DNA of 11,300 bases from 2-12-FULL-60-25 sp964638165 (GTDB taxonomy: Bacteria; Patescibacteriota; Patescibacteriia; 2-12-FULL-60-25), in contig CAZWYJ010000036.1 of NCBI GenBank assembly GCA_964638165.1, forward strand, positions 1 through 11,300, written 5' to 3'. The position numbers and the translations under genes are program-made. This document shows, in pieces, positions 1-6,622 of this stretch. The notes below the pieces were generated by a model, which saw only the letters and a list, made by a program, of their open reading frames with translations, had not been told where the DNA came from and searched no databases. Position 1 is the first letter of the stretch, and each line of letters starts with the position of its first letter.

Positions 1-51
1 CATAGCAAGCTCCCTTCCCTGTACTCAGGGAAGGGTCGGGGATGGGTGTCG
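1..51. repeat. REP-like hairpin element, inverted copy of 6623-6668
   Basis: A 9-bp perfect stem (CCCTTCCCT at 12-20, AGGGAAGGG at 27-35) with a 6-nt loop is flanked by CATAGCAAGCT on the left and GGGGATGGGTG on the right. The same arrangement occurs in reverse complement at 6623-6668, with both flanks conserved and only the loop and one base near the stem changed. The window starts inside or at the edge of this element, so its left limit is unknown. There is no T tract, so it is a poor intrinsic terminator; dispersed REP-like element is the better description. Confidence 0.75.
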
Positions 52-79
52 AATGCCGTGTCGGGGATGGGCGCCGAAT
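36..79 (+). repeat. Two-copy 19-bp direct repeat
   Basis: TCGGGGATGGGTGTCGAAT at 36-54 recurs at 61-79 with two transitions, giving a 25-bp period. The first copy overlaps the tail of the hairpin element at 1-51. This suggests local duplication of the element's end. No coding function is proposed, although an open frame runs through it into the downstream gene. Confidence 0.7.
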
Positions 80-92
80 AATGAGTGTGCCT

Positions 93-121
93 TTGTCGCG
101 ATTCTGTTCTCGTTGTATCAT
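93..121 (+). promoter_or_regulatory. Sigma70-type promoter with a palindrome over the -10
   Basis: TTGTCG at 93-98, a 17-bp spacer, and TATCAT at 116-121 match the -35/-10 pattern (TTGACA/TATAAT) at 4 and 5 of 6 positions. The predicted transcript starts near 128, only a few bases before the ATG at 132. The -10 lies inside the dyad TTGTAT-C-ATACAA (113-125), which could be an operator. The promoter lies downstream of the in-frame ATGs at 42 and 81, which argues against those starts. Confidence 0.6.
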
Positions 122-131
122 ACAAGCTAAT

Positions 132-1157
132 ATGTCCGATCAGCCAATTTTTGAAAAGAAGAATATCCTCGTGACCGGAGGGGCCGGATTCATCGGTTCG
201 TATCTCTGCGAGCGTTTACTCAAGACAGGGCGCGTGATCTGCATGGATAACTTCGTGACGAGCAGCGAGCAGAATATTGACATGCTCCTGAAGAATCCGG
301 ATTTCGAATTCATCCGTCACGACGTGAACCAGCCGTTTGATCTCGATGCATTCCCGGAGCTCGCTCGTTTTAAGATGAAGTTTCAGGGCGTGCAGGAAAT
401 CTATCACCTTGCATCGCCGACGAGTCCGAAGAAGTTCGACCAGTTCCGCATGCAAACGCTCTTTACGCATTCCATCGGCGTGAAGAATGTATTGGATACG
501 GCCGTGAAGTATCGAGCGAAGGTTCTGCTCACCTCGAGCTCGGTTATCTACGGACCTCGTCCCGCGGACATGCACGCGTTTGAGGAGCATGAGACGGGAA
601 CGGCGGACACGTTTTCGCCGCGGGCGTGCTACGACGAAGGGAAGCGTTTTGCCGAGGCCGCCTGTTCGACGTATGCGCTCGTTCACGATTTGGACATCAA
701 GGTCGCGCGCATCTTTCGTACGTATGGCCCGCGCATGCCGCTCTTTGACGGCCACATGATTCCGGATTTCATTTTGAATGCGCTTGATGGAAAGGCGCTG
801 GAGATTTTTGGCGATGAAACGTTCCGGACGTCGCTCTGCTACGTGGATGATTGCGTTGATGGCATGATAAAACTCATGGAAGCCCCGAAGGGCATTGGTC
901 CCATGAATATCGGATCGGATCAGGACATTCCGATCGTGGATGTGGCTCAGCGTATTTTGGAAATGACCGGATCATCCTCGAACATTTCGTTCGAACCGCC
1001 ATTGGAATTCATGACCCAACTCGGATTACCGAGCATTGCGAAAGCCAAAGACCGTCTCGGTTGGCTCCCACTCGTGACGCTCGATGATGGGTTGAAGAAG
1101 GTGATTGATTATACGATCGCGCATAAGCACCTTCTCGCCTTCCGGCCAAAACAGTAG
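132..1157 (+). CDS. UDP-glucuronate decarboxylase-like NAD-dependent epimerase/dehydratase (UDP-xylose synthase family)
   Basis: Extended short-chain dehydrogenase/reductase of 341 residues, the usual UDP-xylose synthase length. Seen in the sequence: the NAD-binding glycine motif GGAGFIGS (16-23), YHLASPTSP (91-99), the catalytic Ser region TSSSVIYG (134-141), the YxxxK pair in CYDEGKR (Tyr167, Lys171) and RIFRTYGPRM (193-202). The last two are typical of UDP-glucuronate decarboxylases, which oxidise and decarboxylate UDP-glucuronate to UDP-xylose. The stretch before SIAKAKDRLGW (301-311) departs from the family's usual DDP..R.PD pattern, so the exact product is not certain. The start at 132 was chosen because a promoter at 93-121 ends ten bases upstream; in-frame ATGs at 42 and 81 would precede it. 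The product probably supplies a nucleotide sugar to the neighbouring glycosyltransferases. Another UDP-sugar dehydratase or epimerase is the main alternative. Confidence 0.85.
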   Translation: MSDQPIFEKKNILVTGGAGFIGSYLCERLLKTGRVICMDNFVTSSEQNIDMLLKNPDFEFIRHDVNQPFDLDAFPELARFKMKFQGVQEIYHLASPTSPKKFDQFRMQTLFTHSIGVKNVLDTAVKYRAKVLLTSSSVIYGPRPADMHAFEEHETGTADTFSPRACYDEGKRFAEAACSTYALVHDLDIKVARIFRTYGPRMPLFDGHMIPDFILNALDGKALEIFGDETFRTSLCYVDDCVDGMIKLMEAPKGIGPMNIGSDQDIPIVDVAQRILEMTGSSSNISFEPPLEFMTQLGLPSIAKAKDRLGWLPLVTLDDGLKKVIDYTIAHKHLLAFRPKQ

Positions 1158-1210
1158 CTAGCATCTAGTAGTTAGGGGGGAGAGTCTCCTAGATGCTAGC
1201 TACTAGCTAC
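1155..1210. repeat. Heptamer array with inverted halves (TAGCTAG word)
   Basis: Starting at the first base of the stop codon (TAG, 1155-1157) the sequence divides into eight consecutive 7-bp units. TAGCTAG (1155-1161) leads a left half of related words. The right half uses the reverse-complement word, with two identical TAGCTAC units at 1197-1210. The halves form a perfect 14-bp inverted repeat, 1155-1168 with 1189-1202, around a G-rich centre. The hairpin could slow transcription, but no T tract follows, so terminator function is unproven. The array occupies the place where a -35 element for the next gene would lie. Confidence 0.8.
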
Positions 1211-1226
1211 TTTCCCCAAAATATCG

Positions 1227-1232
1227 TAAGCT
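1227..1232 (+). promoter_or_regulatory. -10-like TAAGCT before GT2 gene
   Basis: TAAGCT ends six bases before the ATG at 1239 and resembles the TANNCT hexamers before other genes here. The region 17-18 bp upstream is occupied by the heptamer array and has no good -35. The nearby TTTCCCCAAAA (1211-1221) also occurs between the -35 and -10 of the promoter at 4150-4179. If used, the mRNA would start at or within a base or two of the ATG, that is, leaderless. Confidence 0.4.
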
Positions 1233-1238
1233 CCCCTC

Positions 1239-1916
1239 ATGCGTGTTTTTGCCGTTATTCCGGCGTGGAATGAGGCGTCGCGGCTCCGTGGCGTGCTTGA
1301 GACCGTCCGCCCGCATGTAGACGGCATGGTGGTGGTTGATGACGGTTCTGCGGATCGGACCTTTGACGTCGCGCGATCAGTCGGGGTCGTTGTTTTGCGA
1401 CACGTTCTCAATCGCGGTCAGGGAGCGGCGCTTCGAACGGGGACGGAAGCTGCTTTGCGACTCGGTGCGGATATCATCGTGCATCTCGATGCGGACGGTC
1501 AGCACGATCCCTCGATGGTTAAAGCGCTCATCGCGCCTATCCGCGAAGGAGAAGCGGATGTCGTGTTCGGCTCGCGCTTTCTCGGGATTGATCCAACAGG
1601 CATGCCGAAAATCCGTCGTTGGTACTTCGGTCTTGCTCGCCTGTTCAATACCTACGCTGTAGGCGTCTCTCGTCGCGTCACGGATCCGCAGAGCGGAGCG
1701 CGCGCCATGTCCGCCAAGGCAGCGCGTGAGGTCGCCTTTCACCAAGACTCCTCGGCGCACTGTTCGGAGATTCTCCGTCTCGTCACCACGTCGAAGTTCC
1801 GATGGAAGGAAGTGCCTATCCACGTTCGGTATACCGAAGACACTCTTCGCAAGGGACAGAAGTTCACGGAGGCGTTTCGGATTCTGTGGCATCTCATTAT
1901 TCGCAACACGAAGTGA
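1239..1916 (+). CDS. Family 2 glycosyltransferase (GT-A fold), DUF2304-partner type
   Basis: A 225-residue single-domain GT2 enzyme. It has the N-terminal nucleotide-binding strand FAVIPAWNE (4-12), the acidic VVDDGSADRT (32-41), NRGQGAALRTG (58-68), the metal-binding DXD as LDADGQHD (83-90) and TDPQSGARAM (148-157). No membrane segment is evident, so it is probably cytoplasmic or peripheral on the inner membrane face. The C-terminal part, EVPIHVRYTEDTLRKGQK (191-208), resembles GT2 proteins encoded beside DUF2304 genes, and such a gene follows 70 bp downstream. Known relatives transfer sugar from a nucleotide donor, often to polyprenyl phosphate; donor and acceptor cannot be read from sequence. 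No Shine-Dalgarno sequence precedes the ATG, which lies six bases after a -10-like hexamer. It may form one transcription unit with the next two genes. Confidence 0.88.
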   Translation: MRVFAVIPAWNEASRLRGVLETVRPHVDGMVVVDDGSADRTFDVARSVGVVVLRHVLNRGQGAALRTGTEAALRLGADIIVHLDADGQHDPSMVKALIAPIREGEADVVFGSRFLGIDPTGMPKIRRWYFGLARLFNTYAVGVSRRVTDPQSGARAMSAKAAREVAFHQDSSAHCSEILRLVTTSKFRWKEVPIHVRYTEDTLRKGQKFTEAFRILWHLIIRNTK

Positions 1917-1981
1917 GGGGCGTAGATCGTAGGCCGTAGGGCGTGGGAATTTCCTACGCCCCACGACCTACGCCCCACGAC
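1914..1981. repeat. Heptamer array with inverted halves (CGTAGGN word)
   Basis: From 1921 the units CGTAGAT, CGTAGGC, CGTAGGG and CGTGGGA follow one another at exactly 7 bp. After a short centre (1949-1953) the complementary words CTACGCC and CCACGAC alternate, making a perfect 14-bp tandem duplication (1954-1967 and 1968-1981). The halves form an imperfect hairpin, 1928-1947 with 1953-1972, pairing at 17 of 20 positions. The stop codon TGA (1914-1916) lies in the same 7-bp phase. The array fills nearly the whole spacer to the next ATG at 1987, and I see no convincing promoter or ribosome binding site in it. Confidence 0.8.
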
Positions 1982-1986
1982 CTCAT

Positions 1987-2379
1987 ATGCCTATCCAATA
2001 CCTCCTCGTTCTCGCCATGCTCATCGCACTCTCCGTTGTCTGGAAACGGCTGCGCGAAGGCGTGATCGGTTTTCGTGAAGCGATCCTGTGGTCCATTGTC
2101 TGGATCGCGGCCGGCGTTGTTGTGATTCTGCCGGAAACGACCTCTGTGCTCGCGCGCGTATTGGGTGTCGGGCGCGGGGTGGATGTGGCCGTGTATGCGG
2201 GCATCGTCCTTCTCTTCTTTTTGGTTTTCAAAATCTTCATCCACCTCGACCGTTTGGAGGCCAAGATGACCGAGCTCGTGCGTCACGATGCGTTGCGGGG
2301 ACTGGAAGCGGGGGATGATTGTTGCGGAGGGAATTGCAAAGACGGCTGTTGTGATCAGAAAGAGGGAACTTCCGTATGA
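1987..2379 (+). CDS. DUF2304 membrane protein with cysteine-rich tail
   Basis: A 130-residue protein with three predicted transmembrane helices at about 3-19, 31-48 and 66-86, then a short charged helix HLDRLEAKMTELVRH (86-100). Helix layout, length, the Pro after helix 2 (VILPE, 46-50) and the position beside a GT2 gene match the DUF2304 family, of unknown function but commonly next to GT2 genes. I infer it anchors or assists the GT2 enzyme at 1239-1916 or 2376-3443. The odd part is the C-terminus: five cysteines in 11 residues (Cys112, 113, 117, 121, 122, as DDCCGGNCKDGCCD), which is not part of the DUF2304 core and could bind metal or form disulfides. No Shine-Dalgarno sequence or clear promoter precedes it, so translation may depend on read-through from 1239-1916. 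Its stop overlaps the next start as ATGA. Confidence 0.82.
   Translation: MPIQYLLVLAMLIALSVVWKRLREGVIGFREAILWSIVWIAAGVVVILPETTSVLARVLGVGRGVDVAVYAGIVLLFFLVFKIFIHLDRLEAKMTELVRHDALRGLEAGDDCCGGNCKDGCCDQKEGTSV
2361..2378 (+). promoter_or_regulatory. Shine-Dalgarno and ATGA coupling for the second GT2 gene
   Basis: AGAGGG (2361-2366) lies nine bases before the ATG at 2376, and that ATG overlaps the TGA stop at 2377-2379. This is the only clear Shine-Dalgarno-like site before a start in the window. It belongs to the gene that evidently lacks its own promoter, so translational coupling to the DUF2304 gene is likely. Confidence 0.7.
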
Positions 2380-3443
2380 ATCGAGTGCCGACCGTAGACG
2401 TGATCGTCGTGACGTGGAATCACGCGCGTTTTATGGACGCGCTCTTCGACGGATTTGCGCGCGTGGACTATCCGCGCGAGGCATTGAATGTCTACATCGT
2501 TGATAATGCGTCCACGGACAACACGGCGGACGCGATTCGCGCGCGCATGGATCGTGATGAGGATATGCCGAATATCTTTTTCCTCCCGCAGGAAAAGAAT
2601 CTCGGGTTTGCGGGCGGGAATAATCTCATCATGCGAGAATCACAGGCGGACTACGTCTATTTACTGAATCCGGACGCGGCATTCGAAAAAGATACGCTCA
2701 CGGAGATTGTCCGTATCGCAGAGGAGCGCAAGGATGCCGGAGCCTTCCAATCCGTGCAGGTTTTGGCGCAGGATCCATCGCAGATCGGGTCTATTGGCAA
2801 TGCGATCGTGTTTACGGGCCATGGCTACTGCCAGGGGTATCATGATCCTGTGTCATCCATCCCGCAGGACATTCGTCCGATCGCCTACGCATCTGGTGCG
2901 AGCGTTCTCTACTGCACGGAGGCATTGCGCGAAGTCGGGTATTTTGATGAAACGCTCTTTGCCTATCACGAAGATCTGGATCTCGGCTGGCGTTTATGGA
3001 TCGCGGGTATCGCGTCTCTCCTCGTTCCCACGAGCGTGGTTCGACACCATTTTGAATTCTCGCGCTCGATCAAGAAGTGGTACTGGATGGAGCGGAATCG
3101 CATCATCGTGCTCAAAACGCTGTATCGGATTCCGACCCTGATCCTGCTCGCCCCGGGCTTGATCGTCACGGAGATCGTCACGTGGCTGACCGCGATTCGA
3201 AAAGGGTGGTGGTATGAAAAGGTGCGGGCCATGGCTTGGTTCTTGAAGCCGTCCAGCTTGGCGTATCTCCTGAAGAAGCGGCAACAGGTTCAAAAAACGC
3301 GTATCATGAAAGACCATGAGATCCTTCAGATTTTTACCGCAACAATCGAGCATCAGGAAACGGATTCGGCTTTTATGGCGTATGTGGCGAATCCGCTGAT
3401 GCGATTGTATTTCGTGGTCGTGAAGGGGATGATGTGGTGGTAG
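2376..3443 (+). CDS. Family 2 glycosyltransferase, rhamnosyltransferase (WbbL)-like
   Basis: A 355-residue GT2 enzyme. Visible motifs are DVIVVTWNH (8-16), VDNASTDNT (42-50), the glycine loop KNLGFAGGNN (74-83), the metal-site region LLNPDA (96-101), the acceptor-side SGAS (173-176) and the catalytic HEDLDLGWRLW (198-208) with ERNRI following (239-243). This order is that of WbbL-like sugar transferases of O-antigen and cell-wall polysaccharides; the sugar itself cannot be inferred. A hydrophobic stretch at about 252-275 and basic or aromatic segments after it suggest membrane attachment of the C-terminal part. It is the last gene of the run that includes the GT2 at 1239 and the DUF2304 gene, overlapping the latter by four bases. 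Its stop lies two bases from the end of the convergent gene, with no terminator visible between them. Confidence 0.9.
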   Translation: MNRVPTVDVIVVTWNHARFMDALFDGFARVDYPREALNVYIVDNASTDNTADAIRARMDRDEDMPNIFFLPQEKNLGFAGGNNLIMRESQADYVYLLNPDAAFEKDTLTEIVRIAEERKDAGAFQSVQVLAQDPSQIGSIGNAIVFTGHGYCQGYHDPVSSIPQDIRPIAYASGASVLYCTEALREVGYFDETLFAYHEDLDLGWRLWIAGIASLLVPTSVVRHHFEFSRSIKKWYWMERNRIIVLKTLYRIPTLILLAPGLIVTEIVTWLTAIRKGWWYEKVRAMAWFLKPSSLAYLLKKRQQVQKTRIMKDHEILQIFTATIEHQETDSAFMAYVANPLMRLYFVVVKGMMWW

Positions 3444-3445
3444 GG

Positions 3446-4117
3446 CTATTTTTCTTGGGAAAGGATTTCCTTTGCCTGTTCCGCGCTGTTTTTCGATACG
3501 AAAATTTTTATCCACCCAATAGCTCCAATGAGAAACGGATTGATTTTTGCCGCACCTTCGTCAATAAAGCAGGGGATACGTTCTGCTACGAGAGTAGCTT
3601 TGATGCGTTCCGCTTCAACGATGTCCGCGCATGTCGCGATGACGACGGGTTCTTGATCTGATTTAGGCATGCGCGGCAGGTGTTTTGGAGAGCATTTTTT
3701 TGCATCCAGTGAGAATCGTTTGTGACATTTTAGAAAAATGGCATTTAGAACAATTGCCCATCCTGATATCGCCAACGTTATTAATATGGATCCTTCGCCT
3801 AGACCGCCGTGGTATCCATATCGTACTAGAAACATGAACGCGTAAAGCGATGCCAGATAGTACAGACTTGATTGGCGAAAGTGATCGAAGATACTCAGTT
3901 TGAGTGGTTTCTCGAGTCTTATTATCAATAAATTAGCTGGCCAGAATAATAGAGAGCCTACTACGATGATTGATAGCGCGAGTTCGGGAGCTCCGACCAG
4001 TGTGATTCTGGAGAGGCCTACAGTTCGTTCCACTACAGTTATTATCAAAATAGCGCCCACGAGAACAGGGACGAAGAAAATCGCGTAGAGGAATGGAGAT
4101 GCTATCTTCTTCAACAT
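3446..4117 (-). CDS. Membrane protein with C-terminal DUF2007 domain
   Basis: A 223-residue protein. The N-terminal half has four predicted transmembrane helices at about 9-29, 45-66, 83-100 and 109-129. A basic linker with two cysteines (131, 142) leads to a soluble domain at 157-220 that starts VVIATCADIVEAERIKATL and ends with WIKIFVSKNSAEQAKEIL. That pattern (beta strand, helix, strand with IPCFID, final strand and helix) matches DUF2007, annotated as a putative signal-transducing domain of unknown mechanism. The N-terminal half is not recognised. The gene is AT-rich: 22 of 60 bases are G or C at 3901-3960, against 38 of 60 at 5041-5100 in the next gene. It may therefore have a different history from its neighbours. 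It is transcribed divergently from the GT4 gene at 4193; no clear minus-strand promoter or Shine-Dalgarno site was found in the 75-bp gap. The start is the first ATG of the hydrophobic segment. Confidence 0.75.
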   Translation of the reverse strand: MLKKIASPFLYAIFFVPVLVGAILIITVVERTVGLSRITLVGAPELALSIIVVGSLLFWPANLLIIRLEKPLKLSIFDHFRQSSLYYLASLYAFMFLVRYGYHGGLGEGSILITLAISGWAIVLNAIFLKCHKRFSLDAKKCSPKHLPRMPKSDQEPVVIATCADIVEAERIKATLVAERIPCFIDEGAAKINPFLIGAIGWIKIFVSKNSAEQAKEILSQEK

Positions 4118-4149
4118 AGAGAGGGTTTGTCGGCTCGATATTTTCTATA

Positions 4150-4179
4150 TTGCCACTTTTCCCCAAAAACTGCTAGGCT
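4150..4179 (+). promoter_or_regulatory. Promoter of GT4 gene 4193-5326
   Basis: TTGCCA (4150-4155), an 18-bp spacer and TGC-TAGGCT (-10 at 4174-4179, with an extended TG) precede the ATG at 4193 by 13 bases. The predicted 5' leader is only about six bases. An in-frame ATG at 4127 lies upstream of this promoter and is therefore unlikely to be the start. Confidence 0.65.
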
Positions 4180-4192
4180 TCTCGGGAACTCC

Positions 4193-5326
4193 ATGAATAT
4201 CCTCCACATCTCCTGTATCGCCCCGCCGGATTATGGTGGCATAGGGCAAGTGGCCTTTGAAGAGGTCCGGCGTCTGCGTGCACGCGGGCATGAGGCCACG
4301 CTCATGGCTCCGGTTCGGCGTGCTTCATCTGCGCCCGCGGAAGATCCGATTGGCGTAAAGCGCCTCCCGACGATTTTGCGGTGGAGGAATGCCGCGGTGC
4401 TTCAGGGGATTGAGCGCTTCATTGGTGAGGCGGACGTCGTCCATCTCCACTACCCGTTCTATGGCACGGCGGAGACCGTGGCGCAGGCGTGTATTTGGAA
4501 GCGCAAGCCACTCGTGATGACCTTTCACATGGATCCGTCCGCACCATTCCCACTCGGGATCGCATTCGGTTTGTATCGTATGTTCGCGCAACCCGCGATC
4601 CTTCGGGCATGCAAGCGCATCCTCGTTTCCTCTCGCGACTATGCGGAGCATTCGTCGCTTCGTGGATTCCTCAAGGCGCATCCGGAGCGCGTCCGCGAGC
4701 TTCCATTCGGCGTTGACATGGAATCCTTCGAGCACGCCGTATCCTCCCGTGAACGGTTCGGTATTCCGGATGGTGCGCACGTCGTCGGATTTTTCGGCGT
4801 GCTTGATTCCGCGCATGCGTTCAAGGGTCTCCCATTCCTCCTCGAAGCCATGACGTCTTTGCCGAAAAACGTACATGCGCTCATTGTCGGGGGCGGGCAT
4901 TTACTCGCCTCGTACCAAGAGCGCGCAAAGGCTTTGGGCATCGGCGATCGTTGCCACTTCACCGGACGGCTTGCGACTCGCGCAGACATCGGGTGCGCGC
5001 TCAAGAGCATGGATGTGTTCGCATTCCCGTCATACGGATCATCGGAGGCTTTTGGCCTCGTGGTCGCAGAGGCACTCTCGCTTGGCGTTCCGGTTGTGGC
5101 ATCGGATCTTCCGGGCGTCCGAACTGTTGTCCGCGATCATGAGACGGGCATTCTCGTCCCGCCACGCGATGTTCCTGCGCTCACCAAGGGAATCCGCGAA
5201 CTTTTAGAGAATGAAACGCTTCGTAAGGCGTATGCCGTGCGCGCAGCTGAAGATGCTCAACGCCGTTTTTCCTGGGATCATCACGTGGATGCGCTCGTGA
5301 AGGAGTATGAGTGTGTGGTTTCGTAG
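4193..5326 (+). CDS. Family 4 glycosyltransferase (GT-B fold)
   Basis: A 377-residue retaining GT4 enzyme of normal length. The N-terminal domain opens with MNILHISCIAPPDYGGIGQV (1-20), whose glycine loop normally contacts donor phosphate. The C-terminal nucleotide-sugar domain begins around 195 and includes LDSAHAFKGL (204-213), IVGGG (231-235), the strand CHFTGRL (254-260) and the E-x7-E motif SEAFGLVVAE (Glu285, Glu293), then GVPVVASDLPGV. The usual basic residue of the FVGR motif is Val203 here; Lys211 of the KG pair is kept, as in a GT4 subgroup with an LDxAHxxKG sequence. Role inferred: addition of a sugar to a lipid-linked or surface glycan at the cytoplasmic membrane face. It has its own promoter and is followed by a good intrinsic terminator, so it is probably monocistronic. 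Confidence 0.9.
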   Translation: MNILHISCIAPPDYGGIGQVAFEEVRRLRARGHEATLMAPVRRASSAPAEDPIGVKRLPTILRWRNAAVLQGIERFIGEADVVHLHYPFYGTAETVAQACIWKRKPLVMTFHMDPSAPFPLGIAFGLYRMFAQPAILRACKRILVSSRDYAEHSSLRGFLKAHPERVRELPFGVDMESFEHAVSSRERFGIPDGAHVVGFFGVLDSAHAFKGLPFLLEAMTSLPKNVHALIVGGGHLLASYQERAKALGIGDRCHFTGRLATRADIGCALKSMDVFAFPSYGSSEAFGLVVAEALSLGVPVVASDLPGVRTVVRDHETGILVPPRDVPALTKGIRELLENETLRKAYAVRAAEDAQRRFSWDHHVDALVKEYECVVS

Positions 5327-5428
5327 TTCGTATCTCGCATTTCGTATTTCGGGAAATGCAGAAGGTAAAATCATGTGCACGAGCGACTCGTGCTTTTTCG
5401 AAATACGAAATACGAATCCCGAAATACG
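5320..5428. repeat. Heptamer array with inverted halves (TTCGTAT word) around a terminator
   Basis: Left half: five 7-bp units from 5320 to 5354, including TTCGTAG (5320-5326, whose TAG is the stop codon of the preceding gene) and TTCGTAT (5327-5333 and 5341-5347). Right half: AAATACG at 5401-5407, 5408-5414 and 5422-5428 with a variant between, the same word in reverse orientation and the same 7-bp register. The terminator hairpin at 5377-5398 lies in the centre. The halves can pair over roughly 30 bases with mismatches. Confidence 0.82.
5377..5398 (+). terminator. Rho-independent terminator of GT4 gene
   Basis: GCACGAG (5377-5383), loop CGA, CTCGTGC (5387-5393) form a perfect 7-bp stem followed directly by TTTTT (5394-5398). 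This is the only classical intrinsic terminator seen in the window. It lies 50 bases after the stop codon of 4193-5326. Confidence 0.8.
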
Positions 5429-5431
5429 GAA

Positions 5432-5461
5432 TTGGACACCTTCCCGCATTTCTCCTAGACT
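5432..5461 (+). promoter_or_regulatory. Promoter of second GT4 gene
   Basis: TTGGAC (5432-5437), an 18-bp spacer and TAGACT (5456-5461) lie 14 bases before the ATG at 5476. The layout is the same as for the other promoters here, and the leader would be about seven bases. The -35 begins four bases after the heptamer array ends. Confidence 0.55.
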
Positions 5462-5475
5462 TTTAGCAAGAAACT

Positions 5476-6618
5476 ATGCGCGTCGCTATTTTGACGAACA
5501 CTTTTCCTCCGGATGGTCGAGGGGGAGCGGAACGTATTGCGGCCTTGCAGGCGGATGCGCTCGTGGCGCGCGGACATGAGGTGCAGGTGTGGGCCGCACA
5601 ATCATCCGATATCGTCGAGAGCGATCGCGAGGATGTCCATCGTTTCTCTTCATCGGCATGGCAGCTCGGAAGCATGAAGTTGTTTCATCGCTTCCTTTTT
5701 CATCTCATGGATCTTCAGGCGCATTCGCACGTGGTTGGTTCCATTCTCACGTGGAAGCCGGACGTAATCATCTCCCACAATCTCACGGGTTGCGGATTCC
5801 AGACACCGTCGAATATTCAGCGCCATGGCGTACGGTGGATTCACATTCTCCACGACGTGCAACTCTATGAGCCGTCCGGGCAAATGCGCGCGGATCGTCG
5901 GGAGCGTTTGTATGAGCGGATCTGGCGCGGATGGTGGGGGGCATTGCGCCACAGCGTGTTCGGAAAACCGGATGTACTCGTGAGTCCGAGCGCGTGGTTG
6001 CTCCGTGAACATCAACAGCATCACTTTTCCGGAAAGCGTGACGAGGTACTTCCGAATCCGGCTGAGATTGATTCGCTTGCCACGTCTCGAGCATTCCATC
6101 GGCCCGCGACCATGGTTTTTGTCGGGCGCCTATCAAAAGAGAAAGGGATCAGTATTTTTGCTGAGGCGTGCCGCCGTCTTTTGCATGATGGTTCCGTAAA
6201 CCGCGTGATCGTGGCAGGGGACGGTCCGTGCCGAAAAGAGCTTCCGGTTGAACCGGAGATTGATGTTCGCGGCTCTGTGTCGTCCGAAGAGGCGCGCGCC
6301 ATCATCGCGGAAGCGGATCTCTTGATCGCGCCATCGAGGCTCGCGGAGAATCAGCCCACGATCATCCTGGAGGCCATGGCAACGGGAACGCCGGTGATCG
6401 CCTCGGATACCGAGGGCGCGCGCGAATTGCTGGAAGGGACGGAAGCGCCACTCATTCCGTGGTCCGGAAATGCCACGAAGGCTTTTATTGAAACTGCGAC
6501 CGCGCTTATCTTTGATCCGAAAAAATTGCATGCCATTTCGCATGCCATGGTTGACCGCGCCCGCGCCCGTCACGACGTGTCCGCGTACGGGGAGAAGCTG
6601 GAAGGGTTGATGGGGTGA
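5476..6618 (+). CDS. Family 4 glycosyltransferase (GT-B fold)
   Basis: A 380-residue GT4 enzyme. The N-terminal domain starts MRVAILTNTFPPDGRGGAER (1-20) with the donor-phosphate glycine loop. The C-terminal domain carries the classic VFVGRLSKEKG (214-224), with Arg218 and Lys223 expected to bind the donor diphosphate. It also has VIVAGDGP (244-251), the E-x7-E motif ENQPTIILEA (Glu291, Glu299) and GTPVIASDTEGARELL. These are all the hallmarks of a functional enzyme. It resembles the preceding GT4 in fold only and is not a recent duplicate, since the aligned motifs differ throughout. The acceptor is unknown; cytoplasmic assembly of a surface glycan is inferred from the neighbours. It has its own promoter. 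A REP-like hairpin without a T tract follows the stop. Confidence 0.9.
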   Translation: MRVAILTNTFPPDGRGGAERIAALQADALVARGHEVQVWAAQSSDIVESDREDVHRFSSSAWQLGSMKLFHRFLFHLMDLQAHSHVVGSILTWKPDVIISHNLTGCGFQTPSNIQRHGVRWIHILHDVQLYEPSGQMRADRRERLYERIWRGWWGALRHSVFGKPDVLVSPSAWLLREHQQHHFSGKRDEVLPNPAEIDSLATSRAFHRPATMVFVGRLSKEKGISIFAEACRRLLHDGSVNRVIVAGDGPCRKELPVEPEIDVRGSVSSEEARAIIAEADLLIAPSRLAENQPTIILEAMATGTPVIASDTEGARELLEGTEAPLIPWSGNATKAFIETATALIFDPKKLHAISHAMVDRARARHDVSAYGEKLEGLMG

Positions 6619-6622
6619 ACCC

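Noticed and set aside
42..131. In-frame ATG starts at 42 and 81 extending the decarboxylase-like gene by up to 30 residues
   Set aside because: The added residues come from the direct repeat and precede the promoter at 93-121; the NAD-binding fold begins just after the ATG at 132.
216..755. 179-residue minus-strand frame inside the decarboxylase-like gene
   Set aside because: Arg-rich antisense translation with no recognisable motif; the plus strand carries all family motifs.
1928..1972. Intrinsic terminator after the GT2 gene
   Set aside because: The hairpin has no T tract on the plus strand and the array architecture explains the dyad.
1155..1981. CRISPR array
   Set aside because: Repeats are only 7 bp, contiguous without spacers, degenerate, and no cas genes are present.
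4127..4192. Upstream ATG at 4127 for the first GT4 gene
   Set aside because: It lies upstream of the promoter at 4150-4179, and the GT4 fold begins at MNILHIS (4193).
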